Positions 26,253 to 37,511 of a DNA stretch of 64,000 nt are shown piece by piece. Origin of the DNA: Austropuccinia psidii (taxonomy: Eukaryota > Basidiomycota > Pucciniomycetes > Pucciniales > Sphaerophragmiaceae); assembly GCA_023105745.1 (NCBI GenBank), contig JALGQZ010000009.1, forward strand, positions 48,017,967 to 48,081,966. The letters are read 5' to 3'. Numbering within the stretch: position 1 is the stretch's first letter; each line of letters begins with the position of its first letter. The translations under genes and the position numbers were made by a program. Below the pieces are notes generated by a model that was not told the DNA's origin, ran no database searches, and saw only the letters and a list, made by a program, of their open reading frames with translations.

Positions 26253-28089
26253 TGTAAGGTGTGGATATGAAACTTTGATTAAAAATCAAGTACTTTTCCT
26301 GTCCTCAAAATTTGTTATAAGGTAAAAATCAATTAAAAATAGTATGGAATATTATTTTTAAGAGAAAACACGCGAATTTTATTGTTTATAGCTTTGTTAG
26401 TATAAAACAATGATATTATAAATATTTATTGTTTTACCAACAATAAAAATTTATCCAAAAAATACTCTACAAGAGATATTTTAAGGCTACAAAAGAAATT
26501 TCTTCAAGAGCAATTTCAATTGGAATTAATTGAGAAAAGAGCTGCAAGCAATTAATTAAAGAACAAAGTCTTTAAAAAGAATATTAAAGAGAAAACACAC
26601 CCAAAAGTGACCAGAGTGAATTTGGAAACAAAGTGACAAAGTTCACAGTGATGAAAGATGCTTTAATTCACTTTTGGGGTGGTTCAGGGGTAAAATTGAT
26701 TATAAGAGTTACAAGCAATGATTATAATGATTTTTTCACGTGGTTAAAAGGATTAAAATGATTTATAAATGGTGGTTGGAATATTTGATTGATTGGTTTA
26801 ACAGTGTTTAAACTAATTAATAAAAGGAAAAGATTCTAACATGAAGAGAAAAGTGGGGCAAAGAAGACATTCTTTTATAGCCATCAATTCTCTTACTCCA
26901 AAAGTAAATTTTACTCTTGTCAGTCGTGAAAAACAGTCTGACAACAGAAAAGCCAATTATGGCATCATTGAACCCTGGTTTAGACCAAAAAGGGCTGGTT
27001 TAAGCCATTTTTAGCCATTTTTAGCCATTTTAGACCCTTAAATCAGCCATTACTATAGCAATACCAGGCCTAGAGTCTTCAAAACACGTCAGAATGTGTG
27101 TAAGAGGCGTAGAAACCAGTCAAAACTGTTTTTACTATGGTTGTTTTATCTTAAGGGTAGTTTTACCCTCTTGGCAACAGCTAAAACTACCCCAGTTGGT
27201 ATCAAAACCTCATCATCAATTGAGTCCACAGACCCTGTAACTCAATTCCAGGCCAAAAGTGATGAACTTTTGCGTGAATTTTGACATCCCACGCCTGTAA
27301 GCAAGGATTTTGGGGGTCTAGCTCCCCCTTAGAGCTGGAGTTCCTCTTCCCCCCCAAATTTAATCTTTCCAATTTATTTTTCCTTTAATTCCTCATCATG
27401 TATTATACTTATAATTTACACATGTAATTCAATTCAATTGTACAGTACAATACAGTAATAATTGACACCTCATATGTAAATCAAAGTTCACTTATGTAAT
27501 ACACGCGCACATTTTGACATTTCAATTGAATTCAATTGAAAATACTTCAATTCCTCATAACTTCTAAACTAAACACAACACCTCAATTTTAACACAAAAA
27601 TTGATGGTTAACACCACATGTGGTGTGAATTAAATTAAGGTTTTGAGGATTTTCAACTTTTGTATTGAAAATACTAAAAATTAATTTAAGCTTATTTAGA
27701 GTTGAGTTACAAGAATTTCACTCAGAGGTGACCCCACCTGATTTTTTATGAGGAATCCAATGGTGAAATAATTTTTATGTGTTTATTTATTGGATAAAAA
27801 GTTATAATAATTTTTATTTAACTTTTTTCCAAATTTATTTATTTTTTCACAATTTTGTTAAAATTTTATTTTTACTTAATTTTTTCAAGTATAAATGTAA
27901 TTTTATACTTACAGAATTTAATTTATTTTTATTTTTAAATTGTAATTAATTTTTTATTTTTAATATAATCTTATATTTATATTTTGATTTTTATTTTAAT
28001 AATATAAATAAATTCATTTTATTTATATTAATATGTTATTTTTGTATTTGTGGTCTTTTGGGTATATGAAATTACCTCTAAGGCTCACA
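26253..28089 (-). repeat. 5' LTR of Gypsy-1
   Basis: An 1837-bp copy of the LTR at 18007-19823. It is 20 bp longer because of an extra run of the unit AGCCATTTTT near 27004-27030. In element orientation it runs from 28089 to 26253 and would carry the promoter; I could not place a TATA box with confidence. Confidence 0.95.
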
Positions 28090-28540
28090 CAGTTGGTCCA
28101 AAGCCATCCAGGATGCTCGGTTACCTGTATGGACCAGTTGAGTTGTCCAAGGAATGCTGAATACTTGATGTCTTGAAAATTATTGAAATGATTGATTACC
28201 TCTGAGAATTTGCCCTAGGATAGTCCCAATGAGAATTTACAACCCAACTCCTGCAGGGCCAGGTGGTTGGGGTCCTTGAATGGTCTTCTGGTAGCCGCTA
28301 GTGAATTACCAGACTGAATATTTGAAAAGTCCTCCTTCAAAGATGGTGATGGATTGGGAACTTGATTTGGAATCACTTAATTTGGTCCTGAAAATGTCAC
28401 CATTGGATTGTTGAGCAAAAATTGTGCATAATGGTATATTATACCATATATGCACCACTCCTGGATCCTTGAGTACAGGGTGCATTGAAGAAGGAGAAGT
28501 CTTCCCCTGAACTGGAGGGGAATCCTTGTTTTGAGCTGAG

Positions 28541-28960
28541 CTGGTGGCCCCTGGTGGTTTCCAGAGGCCATGGACTGATTTATGACCATTTTGGGGCCAA
28601 AACTGGCTCAGGTGGGCCCATGGACCATAGAGGCTGTAGGGGGCCTAAATGGCCCAAAAAGGCCATTTAGGCCAAAACCCCACTAACATAAGGGGTTGGG
28701 CCAAGGGCCCTGGTGGTGGCTAGAGGGGCCATAGGCCCCTGGAAGATTGAAAGGACCCCCCAAGCCCAAAAAAAAAGGTAATGGCCTGGGGGTTGGTGAG
28801 GTGGAGAGTTGGCCAAGAAGGCCAATGAAGGCAGGATATGGCCTGAGGCCATGAGTGGCAAGATGGCCAAGAGGCCATAGAGAACTAGAGGGGGCCAATT
28901 GTCCATAAATGATATGGTATGGCCAATTGGCCCTAGCTTGGGTCAGGCTAGAATTGCCGC
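28541..28960. repeat. GC-rich GGCC-dense block in the solo LTR
   Basis: A sharply GC-rich island in AT-rich DNA, full of GGCC, TGGCC and GGGGCC (for example GGCCTAAATGGCCCAAAAAG followed by GCCATTTAGGCC). A similar island, not obviously alignable base by base, occupies 51181-51650 in Gypsy-2 just upstream of its 3' LTR. Open frames through it are proline-rich on one strand and look like by-products of composition. Confidence 0.6.
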
Positions 28961-29004
28961 AACACCCATTCAGGAGGGTGATTATTAGTGGTTGTGACAG
29001 ATGT

Positions 29005-30968
29005 TGTTTTTTTGTATAAAGGATTGAATTTTGAGCCTTACTATATTTCTTAAAATTCTGAAATATATCTGATGTTAAAATTCATTATTCATCTTGAATC
29101 ATATCCCAAAAGCTTTCAAAAATACTGGTGAAGAGGTTTTATAATTTCAAAAATAAATGCTCCTCAGAGGCCTTCACCCAATATTCATTGCTATTTCATT
29201 AAATAAATTACTTCAGAAATGTTTCCAACTATCTCTTAGATATTGGGACGTTAATACACAAATTATTTCTCAATTCATATCAGAGATCTAGTTTTGAATT
29301 AAGCTTAAGAGTATTTTCAACGGTAAAGAAAGAACACCAATCAATTCCTCAATTAAAAGTCACAATGGTGTGTTGTTTCCTTTGATACCCATTCTTGTAA
29401 AATAGAAATGATCAATATTGTTCTTAACATACTATTTCATGCAGGAATTTCTAGAATATAATTATTATATATAATCTTTTATAAATATCATCAAAATTAT
29501 TAAGAATCTATCTACTATAATTTCACTTATACTTCTAGAAAGTATTTGTATATCTGTACCATGCAATACAATTGGAATTAGATATAGTTTTGTATATTCC
29601 TAAAATAAAATATCAACAAAATGATGTGTAATTTTAAAATCTCAAAAGTTTCAAATGTAATTCACTTCAAATTTTAAGGAAATTATTGTTTAATATTTTT
29701 TGATTTGAAACATTGGAAAAGTTGACTGAAATCATCAAGTTTTGAAAATTACACTCAAGCCCGGAAATGGTATAGTTTTATTAAAAATCAAAGTCAAAAT
29801 TTCAATCAATAGTTTTATGGTTGAATAGGTATAGTATTCAAGAGAATAAAATTTTCAAATTTATAAATATTTGATTAAGTTGTTATTATCAGCTTTTTTT
29901 ATTTCAAAATTTAATTGACAGTATATTTCTTTATCCTAAACAAAAAGGAATTTCTTTTTAGGAGATAATGGTCCAAAATATGAAAATCAACTATTTTTTC
30001 TTTCATTAAAGACCTGAATTCTACACATCAGTTTTTAAATTGGTAGAACCTTCCAACTATTACTCTAAAGATATGTTTTAAATTGAATGATCCTTTTTAG
30101 ATCTTCTTGAGAGATGTTCTTACAAAAGGTAAATATCTTTTTCAGGAAGATTATATGAAGAAATATCAAGCTTTTACAATATTCTAATTTGCAGGTTTTT
30201 GCTTAACAATAATCCATGATTCAGCTTTAAGCCTCAATATAAATACAAAATTGTCAGGGTTTAAATCCCTTTTGTACATGGTTTTTCAAAGGAACACAAA
30301 TCAATTTATTATCTCAATATTTTCATTTTCAATTTTTTAAATAAACAGCCACAATCAAGATATAATTCACAGCATGACTTATGGAGATTGATACTTAATT
30401 AATTGGACTGTTTTGAAATATTTCACACATTTTTATATAACATAAACACTAAAACAGCTTTTCAGAAAATGATATCAGCTGATTGTACCTTGGTGTAATG
30501 CTGTCCAAAATTTCATCTTTTAAGCTTTCACACTAATCTTAAAAATTAAAAGCATACTGTATCAAGTCCTTTGTCTTGGAAAACTCTTATATGGTCAAAT
30601 TTCACACATCAGAAAATTTCAAGATTACAACTTAGCAGGCATAAGTCTTAAATATGGAATGTAATCTGTGAAAAGACTTGTTCTGTGGTTTGAAACATTT
30701 ATGAATGCCCTTATCTTGTGTTGGAATCTTCATTAAGTGAAGAAGCGCATCCTTAGAAAAGGATTTCAATGTTTGATAATAGCCAATTAAATTTGGAATT
30801 TTAATGGACAACTGTTCATAATAATTTAGAACAATGCGCCTTCGAAGTATTGATCTTCATCTAGTATGATTTCAGTCAGCTCAAAGTTTGTGCAGTTCTT
30901 AATTGAATGAGTAAATGTTTGTATACAAGAGTTGTTCGAAAGTAGTATGGCACACAGGTAAACAGAGA
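29005..30968. other. AT-rich spacer, no gene seen
   Basis: AT-rich sequence between the solo LTR and the 3' end of the F-box gene. No supported frame, repeat or RNA gene. The 30700-30968 part is somewhat less AT-rich and probably includes the F-box gene 3' UTR. Confidence 0.55.
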
Positions 30969-32312
30969 TCAAACCTCTAGCTGAGAAACATACATGGTTT
31001 CATGTCTTGAGAGTTTTGCGGCCGTCACATATTTATACATGTATGAATTGTCTAAGATCCGTAACTCAATATGCAATTGCTTGCAGACCGCTAATAAAAA
31101 CCTTGCATCTTGGCTGGGTATCATACTTGCACCGAGTTCCAGTGTCTCAAGCTGACGCAAGGAGCGGTTTTTGATTAACCTCGTTAAGAATCTCCGGACT
31201 GAAAATTTAGGATAGTTTTGAATCGACAGTAGTTTTAACTGACAACCAGACGTCTCAAGATTACGGAAAATTTCCATACTGAATATACCTCCCCAAATTA
31301 TCAGAATTTCCAAGTGACGCAGATGAGTGACCATTGTGTCTAGAATGAAGCCCAATGGGCCAGCTTCTGGGTCAAGCTCTACATTCTCCGTTCGGTCCTC
31401 ATAATCTGACATTTTGGCCACAAGATCAGCCACACGAAGAGTGCGGATTTCTGTACAGGGCGCAATAGCTGTTTGAAGCTCGCTCGCACCGATTCCACGA
31501 TGGAAACGCTGTCCATTTTCACCTCGGAAGGTTGGGCCGTCAAGCACCAGGGTGAGTTCTTCGAGAGTGTGATGAGATTTAGAGATAATGAATGAAAAAG
31601 TCTTTTCGTTGCACTCCCTGAAACGTCGGATGTAGAGTGATCGCAAACTACAGGAAGCCTCTCGCTCAGGCTCTGGGACAGCTGAATTCCCATGAAGCTG
31701 GAAGACTGTAAGATCGAGCAAGTTGGGTGAACCTGCAACAATTTCTCTTACAAACAAATGATCGAGCCAATGCTCAGCAGAAGTAGAACGTAAGGTAAAG
31801 CTGGTCAAGTTGGGAAAATTTGTGATGGGGAACTCAAAAAAGCTTGGTTCTGAATCTGTCTTGGACAGCTTCACATCGAAGATTAATGATTCCAACACTT
31901 GGCTCTTATCGATTATAAGCTTCCAAGTTTCAGCTAAAATGTCTTCTCCGAAGAATATTCTCAAGTGTCTGCGGTTGTAAAATGTGTTGGCCGTTAATGG
32001 CCTGAAAGCTTGCTCGGAAGACCTACTTGGCCCAACATTTGGCAGCATCGAAGGAACCCTGAAGGCCATATGGCCATTCTTCATTGATTTTCGAGTGGTC
32101 ATATTAAGCTGACGCAATGGGACTGCATTATCATTCCAGGCGTTTTGCTGCTGTGCGAGACGCGTAGCCCACGCTGAAGGTAATGCCCAGGAAACCAGAC
32201 ACCAATAAAATGGGGAGTTTGTTTCGTTTATCTTCTCCGGTTCATCAAGTTCAACACTTTCGAGTATTTGAAGAATTAATTCATCTGGACAACGCCACGC
32301 TCGGGCCAACAT
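30969..32312 (-). CDS. F-box/LRR-like protein
   Basis: A single-exon frame of 447 codons, ATG at 32312 to TGA at 30969. The N-terminus (CPDELILQILESVEL, then CLVSWALPSAWATRLAQQ) fits a degenerate F-box: Pro-Asp-Glu-Leu, a hydrophobic Ile-Leu helix, then the Leu-Val-Ser turn. Such a domain would bind Skp1 in an SCF ubiquitin ligase. Irregular leucine-rich repeats follow, such as FPNLTSFTLRS, SPNLLDLTVFQLHG, HHTLEELTLVLDG, LRHLEILIIWGG and LRQLETLELGAS, which would form the substrate-binding solenoid. This architecture is common in rust and other basidiomycete genomes; substrates are unknown. The frame is intact and less AT-rich than its surroundings, so it is likely a live host gene. A 5' non-coding exon is possible. 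If the F-box is too degenerate, it is simply an LRR protein. Confidence 0.78.
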   Translation of the reverse strand: MLARAWRCPDELILQILESVELDEPEKINETNSPFYWCLVSWALPSAWATRLAQQQNAWNDNAVPLRQLNMTTRKSMKNGHMAFRVPSMLPNVGPSRSSEQAFRPLTANTFYNRRHLRIFFGEDILAETWKLIIDKSQVLESLIFDVKLSKTDSEPSFFEFPITNFPNLTSFTLRSTSAEHWLDHLFVREIVAGSPNLLDLTVFQLHGNSAVPEPEREASCSLRSLYIRRFRECNEKTFSFIISKSHHTLEELTLVLDGPTFRGENGQRFHRGIGASELQTAIAPCTEIRTLRVADLVAKMSDYEDRTENVELDPEAGPLGFILDTMVTHLRHLEILIIWGGIFSMEIFRNLETSGCQLKLLSIQNYPKFSVRRFLTRLIKNRSLRQLETLELGASMIPSQDARFLLAVCKQLHIELRILDNSYMYKYVTAAKLSRHETMYVSQLEV

Positions 32313-34038
32313 TTTCGAGATAACCTGACAAGATACCCATCAAAGTGAGCTTCAAGGAAAAAGCTTTTGGCCTGTCATGGCTTTCAAAGAGGAGAATATT
32401 TACCAAATTCACTTAATATGCCTTTCTTTCTTCAGTGAGGACAAATTTCAAGTACTGGTGGTTTTTACAAACGTCAAGCTTGGGATATGTAATTGCTTGT
32501 TAAAATTTCCTCAGGTTTTTGAGTTTTTCGTATTTCAAAAAGCTTGCTGAAATCACTTACAAAGTCGAACGGAAACTCTTCACGAAAGCCTTGTTTCCTT
32601 GTGTCGATTTTCGTATAGATGGGTCTGAGAGGTGAACAGTGGGGAATGCCATACGGGGCTTTCCTTGATCTTTATGTTCAAAATTATCACCAAGCTCTGT
32701 TTGAATTGTCGAAAAACCAAAATGCAAGAAAAAAATGAAAACAAAGCAGTCCTAGAAGCTTTTGTTACTTGACAGACTTGGTAGCCGCACTTTACATCCT
32801 ATGGAATAGCCCACAAATTTTGAGTATTTTGCTAACATTTCAGTTTGAGCAATTATACAGAGTTTTTTCTTTTCTTTTTTTACCTTTATTTGTTAATTTT
32901 TCTTTTTTGAAAAAGGTAAGCTTAAGAGAATAACGAAGAATTCCTATGAATGGACCACTATTATTCGGGGTGCTAACGTAAAGCGTCAACTATGCCAAAA
33001 CTTGAAGTGAAAATGAAAAATGTCGGTATTACTGAGAAAAAATAGATTCGCGAGAATAAGTTCTTGGAAAAGTAGGTAGTGTGGATTTTGTTCCAGCTTC
33101 TTCCTTCACGGTTTATTTTTGCTTTTAAGAAAAGTTGTTGAAAAGACATTTTTGAGAGAAAGCTGGGGACCGCTTTAGTTTCCTCTCTTACACATGCATT
33201 CCAAAAGCATGTCTAGAATCTCACTGAACTGGCTTTTTCTTAAATCCAATGCTTTCTCGGCTTAGCTCTGTTATCGAAAAGTGGAACCCAGCTTTTTTTT
33301 GCACTGGTTCAGAAAAAAAGATAAGCTCCTAGACGAGTTGACAAAAAAAGGAGCCAATTAATCAGCCTTTCTCTGCTATGATATGCAGTTTTACTACTTC
33401 CCTCACTGTGTTCGAATTTTGGCCTTCAGCTGCCACGTGTCCTAAGAAACGATTTGCAATAAATTGGTTTGCATTATCTTTGAGACGACGAGAAGTCTAT
33501 GTCAGAAAAAAGATTTGTGAGCGGCAGCGGTGTGATTATCATCCTTTATATCTTTTTAAAAAGTGCTACTGAAGTCAAGCTTGGCTTTACCGACTTGCAG
33601 GCTACAGGGTGTTAAGATGATCTTGTTGATGTAAAATGACATTTTTTTTGCGTCAAAATATCCCGATCCCGTTGTCATAAAATTCTTGTTTCCTCAATTT
33701 GGTCCCTTCTCCATCTCTCCTTCTTATCCGCTAATCTTTTCTTATGAATACACATTGCTTGTTTTTAATGACTCATTGTAAAGTTGGGGAACCCTATTGT
33801 GACTTGGACAAACATCTTGTATTGAATGTCTTATATAAATAGAGAGTCTAACAGCCCACTTTTGTATTTTTCCTCATCTTCGTCGTTGCCTTAGTTCTTT
33901 CCTATAATTTGTTCTTTAGCTTCAAAGGTTGGTCCTTTTATAAAAGGAAGGTCTTGTTAAAGAAGAAAGTGTCTCCCAGCCTGAGAGAGCAAACGACTCG
34001 AAGGCATTTAGATTCAGAGAAAAATTGCCCAAAAGTAA
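32313..34038. other. Upstream region of the F-box gene and promoter-like DNA
   Basis: Moderately AT-rich, apparently unique sequence. It must contain the minus-strand promoter of the F-box gene. A TATATAAATAGAGAG stretch at 33834-33848 followed by pyrimidine-rich sequence looks like a plus-strand core promoter, but no convincing gene follows before the hAT insertion. A 64-codon frame at 33378-33572 has near-genic composition but no recognisable motif. Confidence 0.4.
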
Positions 34039-34046
34039 TTCAGAAC

Positions 34047-36892
34047 TAAGCCTGCCGCCCGTCGGAATACCGGCCACTTTTGGGCCATCCGATGACCGGC
34101 CCGACCTCAAGGCCGGGGAAAATTCCATGGAATTTTCACCCCGTAAATACCTGGCCGGCTCCTTTTCAAACCGGGAGGGGCAAGCGGGGTCTCCAACTTC
34201 CCCCAACTTCTTTTTATTTTTTCTATTTTTCACTTCTCCCTTGCCATCCTCCTCAACTTCCTCCCTATTTTATTATTTAATCCATCTCCGCGTCTTGTCT
34301 TACTCGTGGCCTTCCCCCCTTTTTTTTAAAAATCCGCTTTGTTGTCTCACTCCTCAACCACTTCTTTCTCTTTTATTTTTATTTTTTTTTAAAAAACCAA
34401 TTCAAGTTCATTATCATTTAGCTTATCACCTCAATGTTGTCAGTAACAACACCCTCACAGAAGACTGTTTTTAGTGATGAGAATGCAACCCAAGCCTCTT
34501 TGGGTGAGAGCTGCAATACTTTGACTGACCTCAAACAATCCTGGGTATGGGTCTACTTGAATCAAGGTGAAGAAGGATTTGTTGAATGTCAAGTACTCGA
34601 CCGACTTGGGAAACTGTGCAAAAAGAAACTTAAATGTGATCGTACAGGGAGTACTAAGGCCATGAATGATCACTTGACTGGCTTTCACCAGCTATGAAAT
34701 CCCAACAAGCAATCACTTGTTGGTGGTGGAACTCTGGACAAATACATACATAGCTCACACCCAAAAAAGGCAAGTAAATGGTTTTTGTCATCCTTTGCAG
34801 TACAAATCTGACTAAAACATTAAATATTTGACAGGCATTATCAATGCAAACATTGAAAACGGTGCTGGTATACTTTGTATCTGAAACCAATCTGCCAATC
34901 TCAATAACCAAATCAAAATTGTTCCAAGCTTTGTTAGAGCTCTGCAATCCAAATATTGCCCACATTATGGTACAACGCACAGCACTAACGGCACACCTCT
35001 CAAACATTTACTTCTATCATCAAGAGCATATTCGCAAAATTCTGACAACAAATCAATATCCACTTTCCTTAACAACTGATACATGGACCATCCCCAATGT
35101 GACAGCTTATATGGCTGTCACTGGTCACTTCATTGATGCAAATTTTAACCTCATCTCGGTACTCTTTGGCCTCAGTGAAATTGAAGGTGAGAACCCTTTC
35201 TTAGTAATCTTTTTGATGATTACTCACTGACCTTTACCAACAGGTGACCATTCAGGAGCTTCGCTGGCAAAACGTTTTTTAAATATCATCCAGCGCTACA
35301 ATATTAGAAACCAAATAGTCTGCATCACAAGTGACAATGCTTCAGCAAACAACCAAATGTGTCATGAAATTCAAGCAATGTGCCCATCATTCTCAGCTTC
35401 AACTCAATCAATTGGGTGCATGGCACATACAATTCATCTGGCAGCAAGAGATGGTCTCAATGCACTTTCACAAGGACCAACCTCATTGCCAGAATCCAAG
35501 GTAGATGAATTGAGGCCAATGGCCATTTCTAACTTAGCCGACCCACCCGATGGACAAAAAATCAATTACAATTCCATCATTTCCCGTATTTCTCGCCTTT
35601 ATTCATATTTAAACCACAGTCCTCAACGCCGCAAGAAATTTGTAACAACTGTCAAGCTTGTATATGACGAGAACGGGCCAAAAAACGCAACATCATTATT
35701 GTCAAATGTGTGTACCAGGTGGACTTCCACCTATGATATGCTGGTCCAAGCACTATCACTCAAAGAGGCTTATGATCAGTTTTGCAGTTCTCCACAAACG
35801 CAATCATATCGCCTTAATAAAATTGAATGGGAGAAGGTAACGGTAATGATCGACTTCCTACAACCATTATATGAGGCAACTAAAATAATTTGTGGTTCAA
35901 AGTATCCCACAATCAACCATGCTATTCCACTTTATATCCTCCTCATCAAACGTATTGACCAGGTATGTTTTTTTTGTAACTTTTTCTATTTGGTTTTCTA
36001 ACAATGCTCAACTCATCTTAGGCATGTCAACAATATGACATGGCTCCCATTGAGCCAGAAGCAAAATCCATGTGTGAAAAACTTACCAAATACATGAAGA
36101 TACTAATAACCAAGACACCGGCAATAGTTGCAGCCATTCTTGATCCACGATTCAAACTCAAATTTTTCCGTACTCATGATTGAATATTGGCTTGTTTTGG
36201 TACTTCTGCAACACAATTAGGAAACACCTTCAAGGAAGAAGCAAAGTAGTATTTCAAAGAATTGATCCAAAGTAACTCACTGGATCTCACCAATAATAAA
36301 GCTGTGGGTTTGTTTGATGAAATGTTTAAATCATCATATTTAGAGGTTAGCACCTTGGATACTGAACTAGAGCAATTTTTTGCCGAACCAATGGAGCCGA
36401 AGGAAACAGACATCTTGCTGTTTTGGAAAACAAGAAGCTTGGTATTTCCAACTCTGGTCCTGATGGCATACAAATACCTTTCAATTCCTGCAACTAGTGC
36501 TCCATCAGAAAGGGTTTTTTCTTGTGGTAGGAAGATCTTAACTTTTCAATGTGCATCTCTCTCATCTATGCATGTAGAACAACTCTCTTGCATTGAAAAT
36601 TGGGCACTTGTACTCTCAAGATTAGATGCATGCCATTGAGGCTGCATATCATATTGTATTTCTTTCATTATTAAAACCATTGTTTCACTTTTTTTGGGTT
36701 TAAATTACTGTTTCTAATACAATAAATAAGCTTCAATGTCTTGGTTTCCTGCTGTTGTGACATAGCCCTTCCGAGTCCTGAACCTACTGGGAAGTGAGTT
36801 AAAAACATGGCATCTGAGATTCCCCTTTCCCGCCCCTGACAGGACAGGGGAAAGGGGATTTTGGGAGGTTTTCTTTTTGGGTAGCAGCCTAA
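34047..36892 (+). mobile_element. hAT-family DNA transposon (TSD TTCAGAAC)
   Basis: An 8-bp direct repeat, TTCAGAAC, lies at 34039-34046 and 36893-36900, the size expected for hAT. The enclosed 2846 bp has imperfect terminal inverted repeats: TAAGCCTGCCGCCC at the left end against TTAGGCTGCTACCC at the right end read inward, 10 of 14 matching. GC-rich subterminal sequence with several GGCCGG and CCGGCC sites follows the left end. A transposase relic fills the interior in the same orientation. Confidence 0.85.
34434..36639 (+). pseudogene. hAT transposase (BED finger, four exons, nonsense mutations)
   Basis: Exon 1 34434-34769, intron 34770-34834 (GC-AG type), exon 2 34835-35186, intron 35187-35243, exon 3 35244-35962, intron 35963-36021, exon 4 36022-36639; phases agree at all three junctions. 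Exon 1 holds a BED-type zinc finger (SWVWVYL, FVEC, LCKKKLKCDRTGS, NDHLTGFH). Catalytic acidic residues appear in SLTTDTWTIPN and CITSDNASANN. The C-terminal hAT dimerisation domain has YLSIPATSAPSERVFSCGRK, including the presumed catalytic Glu. Stops lie in the frame at 34695 (TGA), 36181 (TGA) and 36247 (TAG); each is one C-to-T change from CGA or CAG. The protein would bind transposon ends and cut them in the nucleus, but this copy is inactive. Confidence 0.88.
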
Positions 36893-36931
36893 TTCAGAAC
36901 TACCTTGGAGTTAAGTTGTAGTGCTCAGATA

Positions 36932-37445
36932 TGTAAAAGTAATTTTAAAAAACAAACAAACAAACCAACTTATTGTCGAAACTCATCATTCAAACCCTAA
37001 CCTCAGTATCAGTTCTACTCATCTAACATCCTCAACATATTTGCACGATTCCTCAATCTCTTGAGTTCTATTTTTTTTATCTCCCATTAGAAAAAATCAT
37101 TTTTCATTCCTTTATATAATGTCATGTTTCTCGATTCACAAAAAGATTAATAATAACAATAAATATATAATAATTTACAAATATCTTGTCGTTTTTTTAT
37201 TGTCATCATATGCTTTTGTGTGAACGGTAAGATTGTTTTCTTGACACATTAAAGCCATATATTAACTTACGATTACTCTATTCTTTTAGTAATCCATCTT
37301 TATTTTAAAAACATTATCATTGTTGTCATAAATTTACATTATAGGCTTGTCTTTTAGGTATAAAATACATTTCTATTCTTTAAAACATAAATACAAATGA
37401 AATATTGAAATGAATGTTTAGTTTTTTTGTCTGAAGAACTTGACA
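36932..37445 (+). repeat. 5' LTR of the Copia element
   Basis: 514 bp, from TGTAAAAGTA to ACTTGACA. It is slightly longer than the 3' copy mainly because of an AAACAAACAAAC repeat near the start. Confidence 0.92.
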
Positions 37446-37511
37446 GATTTACAGTCTTGATCAACTCAAACAACTTTGAACTAACAGACAAAGACTACAA
37501 TATGAATAATA

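Larger units (their letters stand above)
18007..28089 (-). mobile_element. Gypsy-1: full-length Ty3/Gypsy chromovirus (TSD CAGTT)
   Basis: A 10,083-bp element on the minus strand. The two LTRs (18007-19823 and 26253-28089) have the same ends (TGTAAGG on plus, CTCACA at the other side) and are bordered by CAGTT at 18002-18006 and 28090-28094. A primer-binding-site candidate follows the 5' LTR, and a purine-rich tract (AGGGGGAGGGAA) directly precedes the 3' LTR. Coding order is gag, protease, RT, RNase H, integrase, chromodomain, which places it among chromoviruses. By eye the LTRs differ by about 37 substitutions in 1.8 kb (about 2%) plus one 20-nt insertion, so it is fairly young. Even so, the coding region carries at least three stops and two frameshifts. 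Confidence 0.95.
17460..28999 (-). mobile_element. Solo LTR, family B, split by Gypsy-1 (TSD GATGT)
   Basis: Reading the minus strand from 28999, the unit starts TGTCACAACCACTAAT. It is interrupted at 28094/18007 by Gypsy-1 and ends at 17460 with TAAGAGCCCCTGTGACA. GATGT flanks both outer ends (17455-17459 and 29000-29004). With the nested element and one CAGTT removed, the LTR is about 1450 bp. Its termini and several internal blocks (a segment ending in TCTGACAGGTTGAAACAGTG, and GGGGAAAA...CAGTATATGTGA) match the Gypsy-2 LTR, so it belongs to a related but longer LTR subfamily. The extra length is largely a GC-rich, GGCC-dense block at 28541-28960. No internal region accompanies it, so it is called a solo LTR. 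Confidence 0.85.

Noticed and set aside
33378..33572. 64-codon plus-strand gene upstream of the hAT element
   Set aside because: Composition is near-genic but there is no motif, promoter linkage or splice structure to support it.
36932..36974. Copia LTR starting at TGTCGAAAC (36974)
   Set aside because: Similarity between LTRs extends leftward, the polypurine tract ends at 41472, and only the 36932/41473 starts give a matching AGATA duplication.
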